NCBI GenBank assembly: GCA_963969365.1
Contig: OZ017761.1
Coordinates: 186,001 to 250,000 of the forward strand
DNA length: 64,000 nucleotides
From: Asterochloris sp. CNOR1
Taxonomy: Eukaryota > Chlorophyta > Trebouxiophyceae > Trebouxiales > Trebouxiaceae
Reading direction: 5' to 3'
Below, in pieces: positions 1 through 11,056 of the stretch. A program made the translations under genes and the position numbers. Below the pieces are notes generated by a model that worked only from the letters and a program-made list of their open reading frames with translations, ran no database searches and had not been told where the DNA came from. Each line of letters starts with the position of its first letter. Position 1 is the first letter of the stretch.

Positions 1-3000
1 CAGACAAGGTGCTAGCATACACCTAGCTCTGCAGTCTGGTCAAGACCAGAGCCCTGCACCTGAGCAGGTGCCATGAATCATCGTGCAACATGCAACACTC
101 ACGGCATGCACCTGCAGAGGCACGCACATGTTTGCACAGTTTCCATCACTGTTACACTGTTTGGGTCCTGGGTTTGAATGCGCAGCCCCCACTGCAACAG
201 CCATGACTTCTCTGTTTTGCAGCCCCTGGAGTTGAACCCTTGTTCAGGTCAGCATCGCACCTGTCCCGCCAAAAGGGCTTTTCTTCAGCCTCAAGGCCTT
301 TACCAGGGCTGCATCACAGCCAGGTCCACGCAGTTCAATGCGCCGCAGGTCGTGCACCCTGCAGACCAGGCGTGGCTGAGAATGTCGCAGATGGCACTGC
401 ACAGATGGCTGCCGGTCACTGGCTGGAGCATGACTGCTAGCCCCTTGTGGGACCAAGCACGCCAGCAGCTGACCATGACTGCTGCCGAGGGATCATCTGG
501 TGCAGGCCATGCTCACAAGCCATGTGCACACAACTGCTGGCCCACAGACGCCTGCAGAGCACCAACCTCGGCAACGACCAGCTTGGAACAGAGCAGCGCA
601 CCTGGTGACAAAGGTGGCGCCATGCTGCGCACTGGCCGCTGCCAGTACCGCCTTGGCCTCATGCCAGGCCCCAGGGTGCACCCACAGCAGGGCGTCCATG
701 GTGCCATCTGCAGCCTGCAACCTGTCAGCGTGAGGAACCTGCCTGCTGCTCGGTTCTGCATGGCTGGTGGCATCAGCAGCTGCCCGCTGCCTGCCTGTCA
801 AGGACATGAGCAGCTCTGCGGGGCAGAGCAGCTGCTGGGGGCTGCAACCTGGCCGGTGCAGCAGGAGCTCCACTGCCTGCTGGCCCTGGAGGACTGGCTG
901 TGATAGCCTGTCGCTCTGACCTGGGCTGCAGGGCACAGAAAGTGCAGATTGGGCATTGAGGAACGTCTAGGGTCTGTGAGGGGTTTCAAGACTCTGCACA
1001 AGGGCCTGGAGCATTGCGGGCTGCAAGAATCAGGCACTGGCCTGCCCACAGCTGCAGCATTTTAGAGCAGGCTCTGCTCATGCAACGACGGGGAGCTGAA
1101 CACATTGCCCAGACAGGCATGGCACAGCCATGTTGACCAGGGCAGCCATGCTGCGAGAGCCATGCCCCAGCTGCCAGATTCTTGCGCAGGAGCCAGGCAA
1201 GCCCCTACGCTCACCAGATCGAGCGCAGGAGCTGTTGCAGAGCCAGAGCTGTGCCCGTGAGCTGGATGGGCAGCAAGTAGGAGGCGTCATGCATGATGAA
1301 CTTGGTCTTGAGCTTCTCCAGCAGAGCCCGGCTGCCTAGGCCCTTTCCAGGAAGGCCTTCTGCCAGAACGTGGCCAAACCTGCGCATGGAGGCAAGCCCT
1401 GTGACAGTAAGGTTGCAGAAACATTTGAAAAGGCAGGCTCTTGCTAGACACCATCTGCCAGACGGTGTCAAACCTGCACAAGGAGGCCACTCCTGTGAGG
1501 GTAGATGTTGCATAAATGCTCAGCTGTTCAGGGCAGGCTGCGCCGTAGCATGGTGAGCAAAGTGCCGACTGACAAGATGCTGGCACCAGAACAATTTTTG
1601 AGACAGAGGACGCACCATGGCAGCAGCAGGAGGCACTACACATTCTAAGAAAACCTTGTCACAGTGCCTGATATATCTAGAGATATGGACTGGCCTTGCG
1701 CCATGAGCTGCACATGGCATGCCCAATCACAACTCTTTTTGGACCGCACAAGGCACCTGCCCTTCACCACACAGCATTCTGTGGCACCAAGCCCAGTACA
1801 GAGGACTCAGCCCTGTTGCATGAGGCATCCATGGGCAGTCATGCTCACCTTCGCACCATCTTCATGCGTTTGGCATGCCACACATGTGTCTCCAGCCGCC
1901 GCGGCGGCTGCTGGCAGGCAGTTGGCCTGTCAGCAGCAGTCATCTCAGTGTCAGCCAGTTCCCATGCCTCATGCTCAGAAACTGCCTGCGTGGCTGCCGG
2001 CGAGTCAGGCCCGGCCGCCTGCACACCATCTGTCTCTTTCATCTGAGGTTCAGAGTGCGCCTGTCTGGCTGCTGGCCGGTCAGCCCTAGTCATCTCATTA
2101 TGAGCCTGCTCCCCTGTCCCAATATCAGCGGTTGCCTGGCTGGCCCTTTGCATGCCATGTGCTTGAGCGTCCCCTGCCTGATCCTTGCTGCGATCATGGC
2201 TGGGCTCTGCGGCTGCAGCTGCTTCTGCTGCGACAGTCAGAGCTGGGCCCCCACCCTCGGCTGCTGCCTGTGCTGCCCCTGCTGCTGCTGCTGGCAGATG
2301 GTTGCCATCAGCTCGAGCCATGTCGGCTGCTGCAGCAGCAAGAGAGCGCGATACCCACTGGAACCTACGCCTGTGGTAGGCTGACAACTCAGCAGGTACC
2401 AAGCAGGAGCAGACACATACGGTTAAATGGATCTGTGAGCCTTAAAGAGCGCCTTGCCATGCTGAGTGATGGCAGCCAATGATGCTGATGTGACCACAAG
2501 CCAGGCCGCAGCTGTCTCACATGTTGCACGGGGTCAGAGTCAGGTGCCAGAACCTGCTTGGTGTTGGGACACCCAGGGGCCTACCAGTGGCTGCCTGGAT
2601 CATGCCCAGTGAGAGTAGGCCTCCATAGGCCCTTTGAGCCCTGACTGTTGTCAGGTGCACCTGCTGAGCCCAAGATTCCCAAGGCTGTATGACAGAGGCT
2701 CACTCAGAGGGGTGTCCATGCGATGGCTCAAACACCTTGCCTCACACCCTGCCCCTTCCCCAGCCAACTGCAAGGTGTGGGCTTGCAACCCTCACCCGCG
2801 TGAATTTGCTGGCAGCTGTTTGAGATCTGCTGCTGCCAACATCCAGGTCGTAAGCACATGGTCCAAGACATCACCTTGTGCACAGATGCTGCGCAAAAAC
2901 ATCACTAGTCTGTGTGGGGCATAGGCCTCACCATGTCACCAGGCTGGGGCGAGGCATACCAGGGCTCACCTGTCGGGGGTTCCTGCTGACAGCTCTCCAA

Positions 3001-3649
3001 GATCTGCTGCTGCAGCCGTCCTGGCCGCCGGCGCATGGCCCGAGACAGAAGCGCCTGCAAGCAAACCACGAGGTGATGCCCTGCTTGGTGGAGTCTGCTG
3101 TGTGCACATGGCTGTGTGGCCTCTGCCTGGCTGCACCTTCAGCACTTTGGTGCAATGCGCGTCCATGAGGTTGAGCAAATCCGTGCAGCCCTCACCTGAC
3201 CCTCGGGGGTCTCGGTGCCGCCAACATCCTGGCGCTTCTGCTGTAGCTTGACATTCGGTCTGCGCACATGCTTGTAGCTGTTGTGGCTCCTGGCCCGTCT
3301 GCCGGGAAGCAGAGTTGCAATTTGATCTGTCCAGCATGGTGTTGTGAACTGTATGCAGGACGCCAGGCACAGCAAAGCATGACATGCCTTCTCAGCTGCC
3401 GGGGGAGGGCCCTTGCTCCAAATTGTTGAGAGCTCTGCTCATCCTGGAGATTGGCACACAGAGCCCTGACCTGCAGGCATATCTAACTCAGTGAACAGCA
3501 GCATCAAAGGCCTGCAGATTTGCGCAGCTGGCAGTCACCTCAGGCTCTCGAGCAGCAGCAAATCGCTGGACTTCAAGGACACGAGGCAGGTCGGACCCAG
3601 ATGCCGTGCTTCCAGCCATAGCCTTCAGATCCGCCGGAACATCATGCAT
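1..3649 (-). CDS. POP1: POP1-like RNase P/RNase MRP protein subunit, partial (C-terminus beyond left edge)
   Basis: Likely the large protein subunit of nuclear RNase P/MRP, which matures tRNA 5' ends and processes pre-rRNA in the nucleolus. Exons that join in frame: 3539-3649, 3196-3348, 2970-3054, 1849-2380, 1215-1379, 602-925 and 304-358, about 475 codons so far. Family landmarks in order: LPRVLEVQRFAAARE at the N-terminus, RRARSHNSYK, then ETHVWHAKRMKMVRR running across the splice into FGHVLAEGLPGKGLGSRALL, then HDASYLLPIQLTG, then MDALLWVHPGAWHEA, then RRIELRGPGCDAAL. The 1849-2380 exon carries an unusually long Ala/Gln/Glu-rich low-complexity stretch before the WHAKR motif. The start chosen is the first ATG of the first homologous exon. 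It faces the histone deacetylase gene across a 151-bp gap. Assignment rests on motif order known for POP1; the two N-terminal exon junctions are less certain than the rest. Confidence 0.8.
1425..1495 (-). repeat. Echo of a POP1 exon start inside the preceding intron
   Basis: On the minus strand this stretch repeats the acceptor and first ~45 bases of the POP1 exon that begins at 1379 (cgcaggtttggccacgttct in the exon, tgcaggtttgacaccgtctg in the echo). It lies upstream of the true exon and keeps a TGCAG acceptor. The protein frame of the echo no longer matches the family. Confidence 0.65.
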
Positions 3650-3800
3650 GAAAACAGAATCAGGTTTTGTAGGAGGGTCGAGCTGGCCATGCAGGCATCT
3701 GGGCCCCAGCACTCCACCCCATCATAGCTCTGGTAGTCAGAGGCATGCCACTCCTGGAGGCTGCTGCTGCATTTGGCATGGGTTGACAATCTAGGACACC
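3650..3800. promoter_or_regulatory. Shared divergent promoter region, POP1 (-) / histone deacetylase (+)
   Basis: Only 151 bp separate the two inferred start codons, so this space must hold both 5' leaders and the core promoter elements. No clear TATA box was recognised. Confidence 0.5.
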
Positions 3801-6800
3801 ATGACAGTTAAACAGAAGGTTAATGGTGTCATGTCCTGTATCTCAACTGCATGGGGCTCCATGGTGCCTCCCCATGCCCTGCCTGACTACTTGTGACTCT
3901 GCATGCAGGTGGCCTATTTTTATGATGCAGATGTGGCCACTTATTACTATGGCCAGCACCACCCCATGAAGCCCCACCGAATCAAAATGACACACTCCCT
4001 CATCCTGAACTATGGCCTCTACAACATGATGGAGGTCAGCAGCCAAATACTGTTGTGCACCAGAGCTTGGGCCTCTTCCTGCAAACCCTTGATCGCTGAT
4101 CCAGCCTGCCTGCCTTGCCTTGAGACAGTCGGGCCTGATGGGATGCCTGCTGAAGGGAGACTCCCACAGCAAGATGGAGGGTGGCAGCCTTGGTGGACCT
4201 TGGTGCAGAAATGCAAACCACCCAGCACACCCTTTCTGTGCAGTGCACACCGAAATGTGCCTTGCCCATTGTACTGCATTCGTTGCCTTTTTCGGCCCCT
4301 GCAGTGCTGCAAGGCCCTGCCGGGCACCTGCCACAGCCACCCCCTTCACCTGGAGACTGAGCTACTGCTTGGTCCCCCTGCAGTGCTACAAGCCTCTGCC
4401 GGCCACCAAGGACGAGCTGGCCACCTTCCACAGCACCGACTATCTGGACTTCTTGCAGACGGTGACCACCGAAAACAAGGTTTGTAAGGCTCAGAGGCCT
4501 TAGTCTTGGAGGACTCAGGCTTTGAAGGCTGCTGCATGACAGCATTGGGGGAGCTGCACAGGCCAGGCACAAACCCAGGGTCCGAGCAGGCTTTGGCAGC
4601 CTTGTAGGACAGAAGACAGAGCAGGTGTTGCCGTCATGAGCTGCCTGCTGCATTGGCAGTCAGATGTCACTGCAGCCCAACTTCAAATTTGCCTTGACAC
4701 CTTTGACCTTGCTAAGTGCAGTGTGGATTGTGCCAGGGACCAGGGGCACAGCAGGGTTTGAGCTGCTGCAGGGGTGCAGGAACCAGCAGGGAAGCCACTG
4801 CAAGTCAGCCCTGAATGCTTGAAAAGCATGCTTCTCTGCAGGACCAGTTCCTGGGTGAGATGAAGCGCTTCTGTGTGGGAGAGGACTGCCCTGTCTTCAA
4901 CGACATGTACACCTTCTGCCAGGCAAGAAAGAGAGGCTCTTTTATTTGCCTGCCCGCACAAGGGCAAGATGGACTCATAAACCTTCTGCCTGGCAGCACG
5001 TGCGCAAAATGGACAGATAGACCCTCTGCTGCTCCTGGCTCCTCAGGGATCATGGCGAGGTGCCAGGGCAGTCCTTGACTTATTCTGCTGCAAGTCAACA
5101 AACTCTGCCAGGCAGAGCACCAGCAGGCCCCTGCACTGGACTCTTGCTCCAGCCCGCTCTCCTTGCTTGAGGCAATCGCATGCCTCAGCAGGGATTGTTC
5201 TGAGCCTGCACCCTGCACGGCCAAGGCGCCACATCCGTAATGACTTTGTGCCTGCAAGCTTTGCTGCTGAGACACGACCACTGCAGTGACAGTCACAGGC
5301 TGCACTGACCAACTTGCTCCTGTGCAGAAGTATGCTGGCGGCTCAATTGGCGGGGCAGTCAAGCTCAATCAGCAGGCCAATGATGTTTGCATCAACTGGG
5401 CTGGGGGTCTCCATCATGCCAAAAAGGCAGAGGTGCGGTCATCCAGCTGTCTAACTGCAGTTGGCTGTGGCTCAGCACGTGTTGACAGGTCCCCAGTCTG
5501 TGCAGCAACCTCATGCATGTCAGGGCGGCTGCACTTGTGGGTGGCACAGCACACGTCCTGCAGGTCCCCAGCTGTGCAGTAACCTCTTCACATATCAGGG
5601 CAGCAGCACTGAACTGGTGCCTTCAGCAGCCCTTGGAAAGCGCTGCCTCGAGCATGACATGCCTAGGAGCGCTGCCTTCAGCACCATGTGGTTCCTCATA
5701 GCTGCACCAAAAAGTGCAGTTGCGGACCTCAGTGTGTTTACTCCTGGCGGCTATGTCAGACATTGTCCTGGCTGGCCGTTTTCAGATTGGAAGGGCAGTG
5801 GTCGCCTCAGATCTTTGCCCTGCCTGCAATCCTCTGCCCTGCACCCTCAAATTGATGCCAAGTCAATACATGTATTCTGCCTGCAGGTCTCTGGCTTCTG
5901 CTATGTACTGCTGCCGTGCTGGTCCACCTGAAGCTGCCTGCAGGCCTGTTTGCTTCTGCTATGTCAATACATCTGCCATGCCTGCAGGCCTCCGGCTACT
6001 GCTACGTGAATGACATCACGCCGACCTGGAGCTGCCTGCACCCCTTCGCTTTCTGGTATGTCAAGATGTCTGCCATGCCTGCAGGCCTCCGGCTTCTGCT
6101 ATGTGAATGACATTGTGCTGGCCATCCTGGAGCTGCTCAAGTACCATGCCAGGTGTGCCTGGCCTGTCATGCATGCATGTGTGAGCCTGGGTCTCATGTC
6201 TGCATGCACCGGCCAATCTGAAGCTTTAGGCAGCTCCAAGTGCCACTCTCGGCAGTCACTGGCCGTGCTGCGTACTGCTGCAGCGCTGCAGATGTCATCC
6301 AGACATGGGACAATGTGCAGACATGGCACTGCCTTGTGCTGCTGAGCACATAGTGAACAAGGGCTCGATTGCCTGTGATGGCCAACATGAAGGTGCCTGA
6401 GTGTCAATCGCCTCTCGGCAGCCAATGCCCCTGCTGGCCAGCAGGTGTCGATCATGCCTGCACAGTGCGTTGCCATGTGCTGTCATGCACACTGTGACCC
6501 TCTGTCCCAGTTAGCACAAGCCATCTTGACGGTGCTCAAGGATCAGCGGCCTTCCTGTGGTTGCACGTGCTGCTGTCTGCAGCCTGCAGATGTCAGCCAT
6601 GCCTGCACAGGACGCCGCCCTGTGGTGCTAGGCACTGTGGAAGCCTCTGGGATGCGCTGATGCAGGTCTTGATCTGCAGGCAGGGCTGCATCAGTGCTGC
6701 CATGCACACGCTGTGCTGCACATCTGCCCCACTCTGCACCCGTCATCTGTTGCTCCCGTCTGCTGATGCACAGACGGCACCTTGGACGTCCAGCAGCAGC

Positions 6801-9800
6801 ACCATCTGCTGATGCACAGACGGCACCTTGGATGTCCAGCAGCAGCAGCAGCAGCAGCGCTGAGTGACACTCTGCAGCATCATGTGACGCTTGCAAAACC
6901 TCTTACACTGACGTTGATATTAATGATTGCAATTGGCCTCTGTATAAACAAAGGCTGCTTGTGGTTATCCTCCTGTTGGCTACCCGCAGGGAGCCTCATC
7001 CCCCTGTTTCTGGTCCTTGGCTGCGTGCTCCTCATCGGGGCCAACTGCAGAGCAGCACCTTGCATGAGCCTTGCCTGCCTTGACTGCCTGCAGGGAGGCT
7101 CGCCTTTTGTTTGTGACTCATGGCTGTATGCTCCACAATCGAGCCACCTGCAGGGCAGCACCTTGTCTGAGCCTCAACTGCCTGCAGGGTACTGTATGTG
7201 GATATTGACATCCACCACGGCGATGGTGTGGAGGAGGCTTTCCTGACGACCGACAGGGTCATGACGGTCAGCTTCCACAAATACGATGGCGAGTTCTTCC
7301 CAGGCACAGGACGCCTCAACCAGATAGGGCATGACAGGTGCGGTACTGGTCCTCTGGACTGATCCAGGGCTCCACCTGCATGTGCTGGCACAGGGCGCCT
7401 TGATCAGGTAGGGCATCACGGGCCTCCACACGTACAGTGAAGCAAGTTGCAGGCAGCCCCATGGATACAGTCATAACTTTTTGTAAGCCTTTTCCTGCAG
7501 AGGCTGCAGCCAGCAAGCCTTGCGGCTGAGCAAGCCATCACCAGCAAGTTGAACAGGTTTGCCCTGCCCTGCAGAGGGCGCGGCTACGCCATGAACATCC
7601 CCTTGAACGATGGCATTGACGATGAGTCATATGAGCAGCTGTTCAAGCCCATCATGCGCAAGGTGGTTGAGGTCTACAAGCCAGAGGTCATCGTGTTCCA
7701 GAGTGGTGAGTGCGTGTTTCATGTTTGTGGTGCTAGTCTAGGGTCAGGGAGTACGCTGTCTCACGCAGGAAGGATGCTCTGTACCTGAGACTGCATTGCC
7801 ACCTCCCTGCAGCAATAGGGGAATTGTGGCACAAACCAGAGGGGTGAGCCAGGCAGCTCTGTGCAGTGGGACTCAGGACACTGAAGCCCTGTCCTGCCTG
7901 ACCTCTCATAAGGGTCCTGGGGGCCGAGATGCTGGGGCCTGTTAACCCCAGCCTCTACCCTACACGCACCAGTCCTCTCTCCCCATCATTGCAGGGGCTG
8001 ACTCCCTGGCGGGCGACAAGCTGGGGGCCTTCAACCTGAGCATGCGCGGCCACGCGGCTGCCCTCATGTCCATGAAGGCATTTGGTATCCCCATGATGGT
8101 CTTGGGGGGTGGGGGCTACCGCATCAGTAATGTGGCGCGCTGCTGGGCCTTTGAGACCGGCCAGATCTTGGGTGGGTTCTGTTGCGCGCTGCTGAAACAT
8201 GCCAGGCAGGTGCTCTGCAGACCCAATGTGCTCTGCAGACCCAAGGCGGGCTCTTTGCATAGCTTGCACGCTGCTGAGCCTCCAAGACGGTCCAGTCGCA
8301 CGCCGGGGGACGAGAACAAAAGGCACCTTTCTGTAGCTGCTTACGCTGCTGCAGGCATGGAAATGGACAACCAGCTGCCCCCAGACCCCTGGCTGCACAA
8401 CTATGGCCCCGACTTCCACCTGCACATCCAGTCGCGCACCGGGAAGGAGAACCAGAACACCCCGGAGCGTCTGGGACGCCTGCAACAGCACGTCATAGAA
8501 AACCTCAAAAGGTGAGCGGGGCTGCGCAGAGGGGAGTGGGGCTTGAGAAGCTTCTCAGGGAAAAGCAAGGTTGCTGGGGGAGGAAGGGCTGAACATGGCC
8601 ACTGGCGTATGGGGTTCCTGGAGCACGATTCTCTGCACCTCGCTGGACATCCACCTGTCCTGTCTGCCCTGGCGTGGCTGAGAGTTGCCCTGTGGCTGTG
8701 GCTGGGGCTTGATGCCTGCCAGATGGGCTTTTAACTGCGCACACCTGTACCTGACCTTGGTGGCTGCCAGGGTCAGACATCCTGCAGGCAGTGCCTCTAT
8801 GAAGGTAACAGTGTGGGCTGGCATTCGACAGAAGTCATCCGTGTGAGAGAGATGTGTTGAAGACCTGCAGCAGCTCCTCATACAAGCTTCCGAAAGTGAG
8901 CTTTTGCAAGGCTTTATTGCGATAAGGGGCTGCTTGCGCCCTCAGCATGCCATTCAAAGCTGAAGGCACCACAACACATACGCTGCATGATTGAGGTGAC
9001 CCGCGTGCTCCTTGATGAGCGCGCCTGTGATGCGATGGGAGTGGATGATCTGCAGAGCTCTCTTCATTGGAACCTATCTCATAGCTCCCTAATGTCCCTC
9101 TCCCCTACCATGCCCCTGATACAGCTGCAGTGGAATGTCTGCAGCCCCCTCGTCATTGCAACCTGTGGCCAGCTCTCCCATGCATGCCTGTGCAGGAAAA
9201 CGCCCCAGCACGCCCTAAACCCTGCAACGGCCCTGCTTTTGAAGGCCCCAGCATCCCCTTGAAAGCATGTCCTGCTGTATTGTATGTCTCACGGCGCCGT
9301 TGGAAGCACATGCTGATAGTGACTGAAACTGATGCCCCTTGCGCAGGATCCAGGCTCCTAGTGTCCCCTTCCACGACCGTGCCCCTGATGCGATGGCAGT
9401 CGATGACATGCACACCACGCTGCCCACAGCTGGGGACGACACCCTCCCCGCTGACGACGTCGAGAGCAAGCAGGGGCGCAGCAGGATGGACATTGACAGC
9501 AATGCAGGTGAGGGCTGGCACTCCCAGGCAAGCACCCTGGCTGATGTGCTCCCAGCTGCAAGCAGTGGGTCACTCAGTGGGAGGGTGGAAGTAGGCCAGG
9601 GCGCGGGAGAAGGGGCACTGGCAACAAGACTGATAAGAGAGCAGCACTGTTAATCAAGCTTGTGGCAGATGTGCTCTCAAATGCAAGGAGGAGGTCACTC
9701 AGGTTTACTGGAACCGGGGTGCGAGTAGGCAGGGGCGTGGAATGAGGCAAACAGGCAGCATTTGACCTAAAGCCTGCACCGCCAGGCAAGCCTCGTGGCG

Positions 9801-10888
9801 CACATGCTCTGAGCTGCACACAGGGCTTTAGTCCTACAACTGGAGCTTGCAAGTTGCACACACTGCACGGCAGAAGTGCAGCATAAACATGCTGGTGCAA
9901 GTCTCCTTCCATGTTTTGCAATCTCTCCTTGGTGTGCTGAGGCCTCCAGCAACTATGCTGCTGCGTTCTGCACATGCTGCTTTGCTCTGCACAACCCCTG
10001 TGTGTATGAGGTGTATCAAGCCATGTGCAGATTCTTCTCCTCAGCTCAGGCAAAAATAATAAGCTGTTGCTCCCCCTTTTGCTGCAGAGCACACCCAGAA
10101 GCCTGCAGAGCCTGAGGAGGCAGTCCTGAAGGTTGAGTTGGATGAGGCCAAGGTCAAAGTCAAAGTGGAGCTTGAGGAGGCCCAGCATCAGGTGTGCACG
10201 CATCACAGATGCATCAGGCCTGGATGCATCACATACATTGTTATTTGCTATATCTGCATCTTTCAGCTATGCCAGGGCTGGAGTGCTTGAGGCGTCCAGC
10301 ATCCTTAGGTCTGCGTGCTCATGTTTGCATGTACAGCTTGCAGCTGTCCTGGCTTGCGACAGAGTTGCAACCCCAGCACCAGGTGTGTGTGCATCATGCA
10401 CATGCATGAAGGTGCATTCATGAACTGATGCTAGCTCACGTCAGGGACAGTAAGCATGAGGGCAGATCTCAGGTCACGTGTGCATGGTCAGTCTCCACCT
10501 GTGCAGCTCTCAGCAGCTTCTAGCTCACGCCAGGGCTGAGCATGTTCAGTGTTTTGTGTCCATGTTTACAAGTTGAGTGCAGTAGACAGCATGTTTGCAC
10601 AATGGTGAAGTACATTTATGTGTTAGTGTACATTGATATTGCAAGGTCCCCTCTGGACGACCAGGGCAGAAGCTCCTGAGGCCTGCTCCTCTTTGCTTGC
10701 ATTGACTGTCTGCATGCACAGGAGCCTATGGACTTCAGGACCTATGCGTGCTCAGATGTCGCACTTAGCCTTCTGCAGGACATGGTCTGCACAGTCCCTG
10801 TCTGCGCTCCCTGACTTCTAATATGTTGCTGCTGTTGCAGGGAGAGCACCGCCCCGCAGCCTCAAGTTTGATGAAGGACTTCAGCTGA
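3801..10888 (+). CDS. Class I (RPD3/HDAC1-type) histone deacetylase, complete
   Basis: Zinc-dependent lysine deacetylase acting on histones in nuclear co-repressor complexes. Thirteen exons join in frame: 3801-3818, 3909-4034, 4384-4479, 4842-4922, 5328-5432, 6085-6152, 7188-7337, 7575-7705, 7995-8171, 8355-8511, 9347-9507, 10088-10191, 10841-10888, giving 473 aa, the usual class I length. Conserved features: [20 protein letters not shown] near the start, the catalytic His pair in [10 protein letters not shown] (about 136/137), [19 protein letters not shown], zinc ligands in DIDIHHGDG (about D172, H174) and GADSLAGD (about D261), and the catalytic Tyr in GGGGYRI (about Y300). All expected active-site residues are present, so it should be active. 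The tail (about 390-473) is divergent, rich in acidic and K/E-V repeats. Intron 4 starts with GC (AG|GCAAGA at 4923). Several introns carry copies of flanking exon edges. Confidence 0.95.
4960..5035 (+). repeat. Echoes of HDAC exon 4 end plus donor
   Basis: The exon ends tacaccttctgccag followed by the GC donor at 4923. The intron repeats aaaccttctgcctggcag (near 4979) and a weaker form near 5027. Short and degenerate, but in the expected place downstream of the donor. Confidence 0.45.
5475..5625 (+). repeat. Two-copy ~80-bp tandem repeat in HDAC intron 5
   Basis: Both copies share the order cacgt..., caggtccccag, ctgtgcag, aacctcttca/aacctcatgc, tcagggc. The second copy starts near 5552. 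No coding content recognised. Confidence 0.55.
5881..6036 (+). repeat. Three degenerate copies of the start of HDAC exon 6
   Basis: The true exon starts at 6085 and encodes [10 protein letters not shown]. Upstream are three earlier copies of acceptor plus exon start: near 5881-5910, 5936-5972 and 5980-6036. Each begins with a CTGCAG acceptor, followed by a version of tctggcttctgctatgt. The third keeps SGYCYVND before it diverges. These are the clearest exon echoes in this gene. Confidence 0.8.
6761..6858 (+). repeat. 48-bp near-perfect tandem duplication ending in a CAG microsatellite
   Basis: The unit starting gctgatgcacagacggcacc occurs at about 6761 and again at about 6809, differing at very few bases. 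The second copy runs into about six CAG triplets at 6838-6857. It lies in HDAC intron 6 and is recent by its low divergence. Confidence 0.75.
7378..7420 (+). repeat. Echo of HDAC exon 7 end
   Basis: Exon 7 ends with ggcacaggacgcctcaacca, then gatagggcatgacag before the donor at 7338. About 75 bp into the intron comes ggcacagggcgccttgatca, then ggtagggcatcacgggc. Similarity is high over roughly 38 bp. Confidence 0.7.
9007..9130 (+). repeat. Echoes of the HDAC exon 11 start in the upstream intron
   Basis: Bases 9007-9058 resemble exon 11 bases 9365-9415; the exon encodes [14 protein letters not shown] and the echo reads [15 protein letters not shown] second echo near 9090-9125 repeats the stretch around tcccctaccatgcccctgat. 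A weaker third lies near 9239-9262. Confidence 0.75.
10283..10399 (+). repeat. Echoes of HDAC exon 12 end plus donor
   Basis: The true junction is cccagcatcag|gtgtgcacgc at 10191/10192. Near 10371-10399 the intron has cccagcaccaggtgtgtgtg followed by catcat. A weaker copy (gtccagcatccttaggtctg) lies near 10294. The echo keeps a usable-looking GT donor. Confidence 0.7.
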
Positions 10889-11056
10889 GTGTGAGATGCA
10901 TGCTGCCCAACTGACCCCCGTGCGCCCTGCTGCTTTGTGAGTTTGATTTATTTCATTTTACAGCAGATGTCAGAATGTTGATTTCAAGGGAACCTGAGGT
11001 GCCAACTCTAATCCTAGGAGTCCGGACTGGTTCTCTGCGTCAGTCAAGCCTCCTCT
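10889..11056. other. Convergent 3' flanks of HDAC (+) and RNase M5-like gene (-)
   Basis: A 168-bp gap between two stop codons, locally AT-richer (gagtttgatttatttcattt near 10940). It must hold both 3' UTRs. No separate gene seen. Confidence 0.5.

Noticed and set aside
178-903. 241-codon frame on the plus strand
   Set aside because: Opposite-strand shadow of POP1 exons that match the family on the minus strand.
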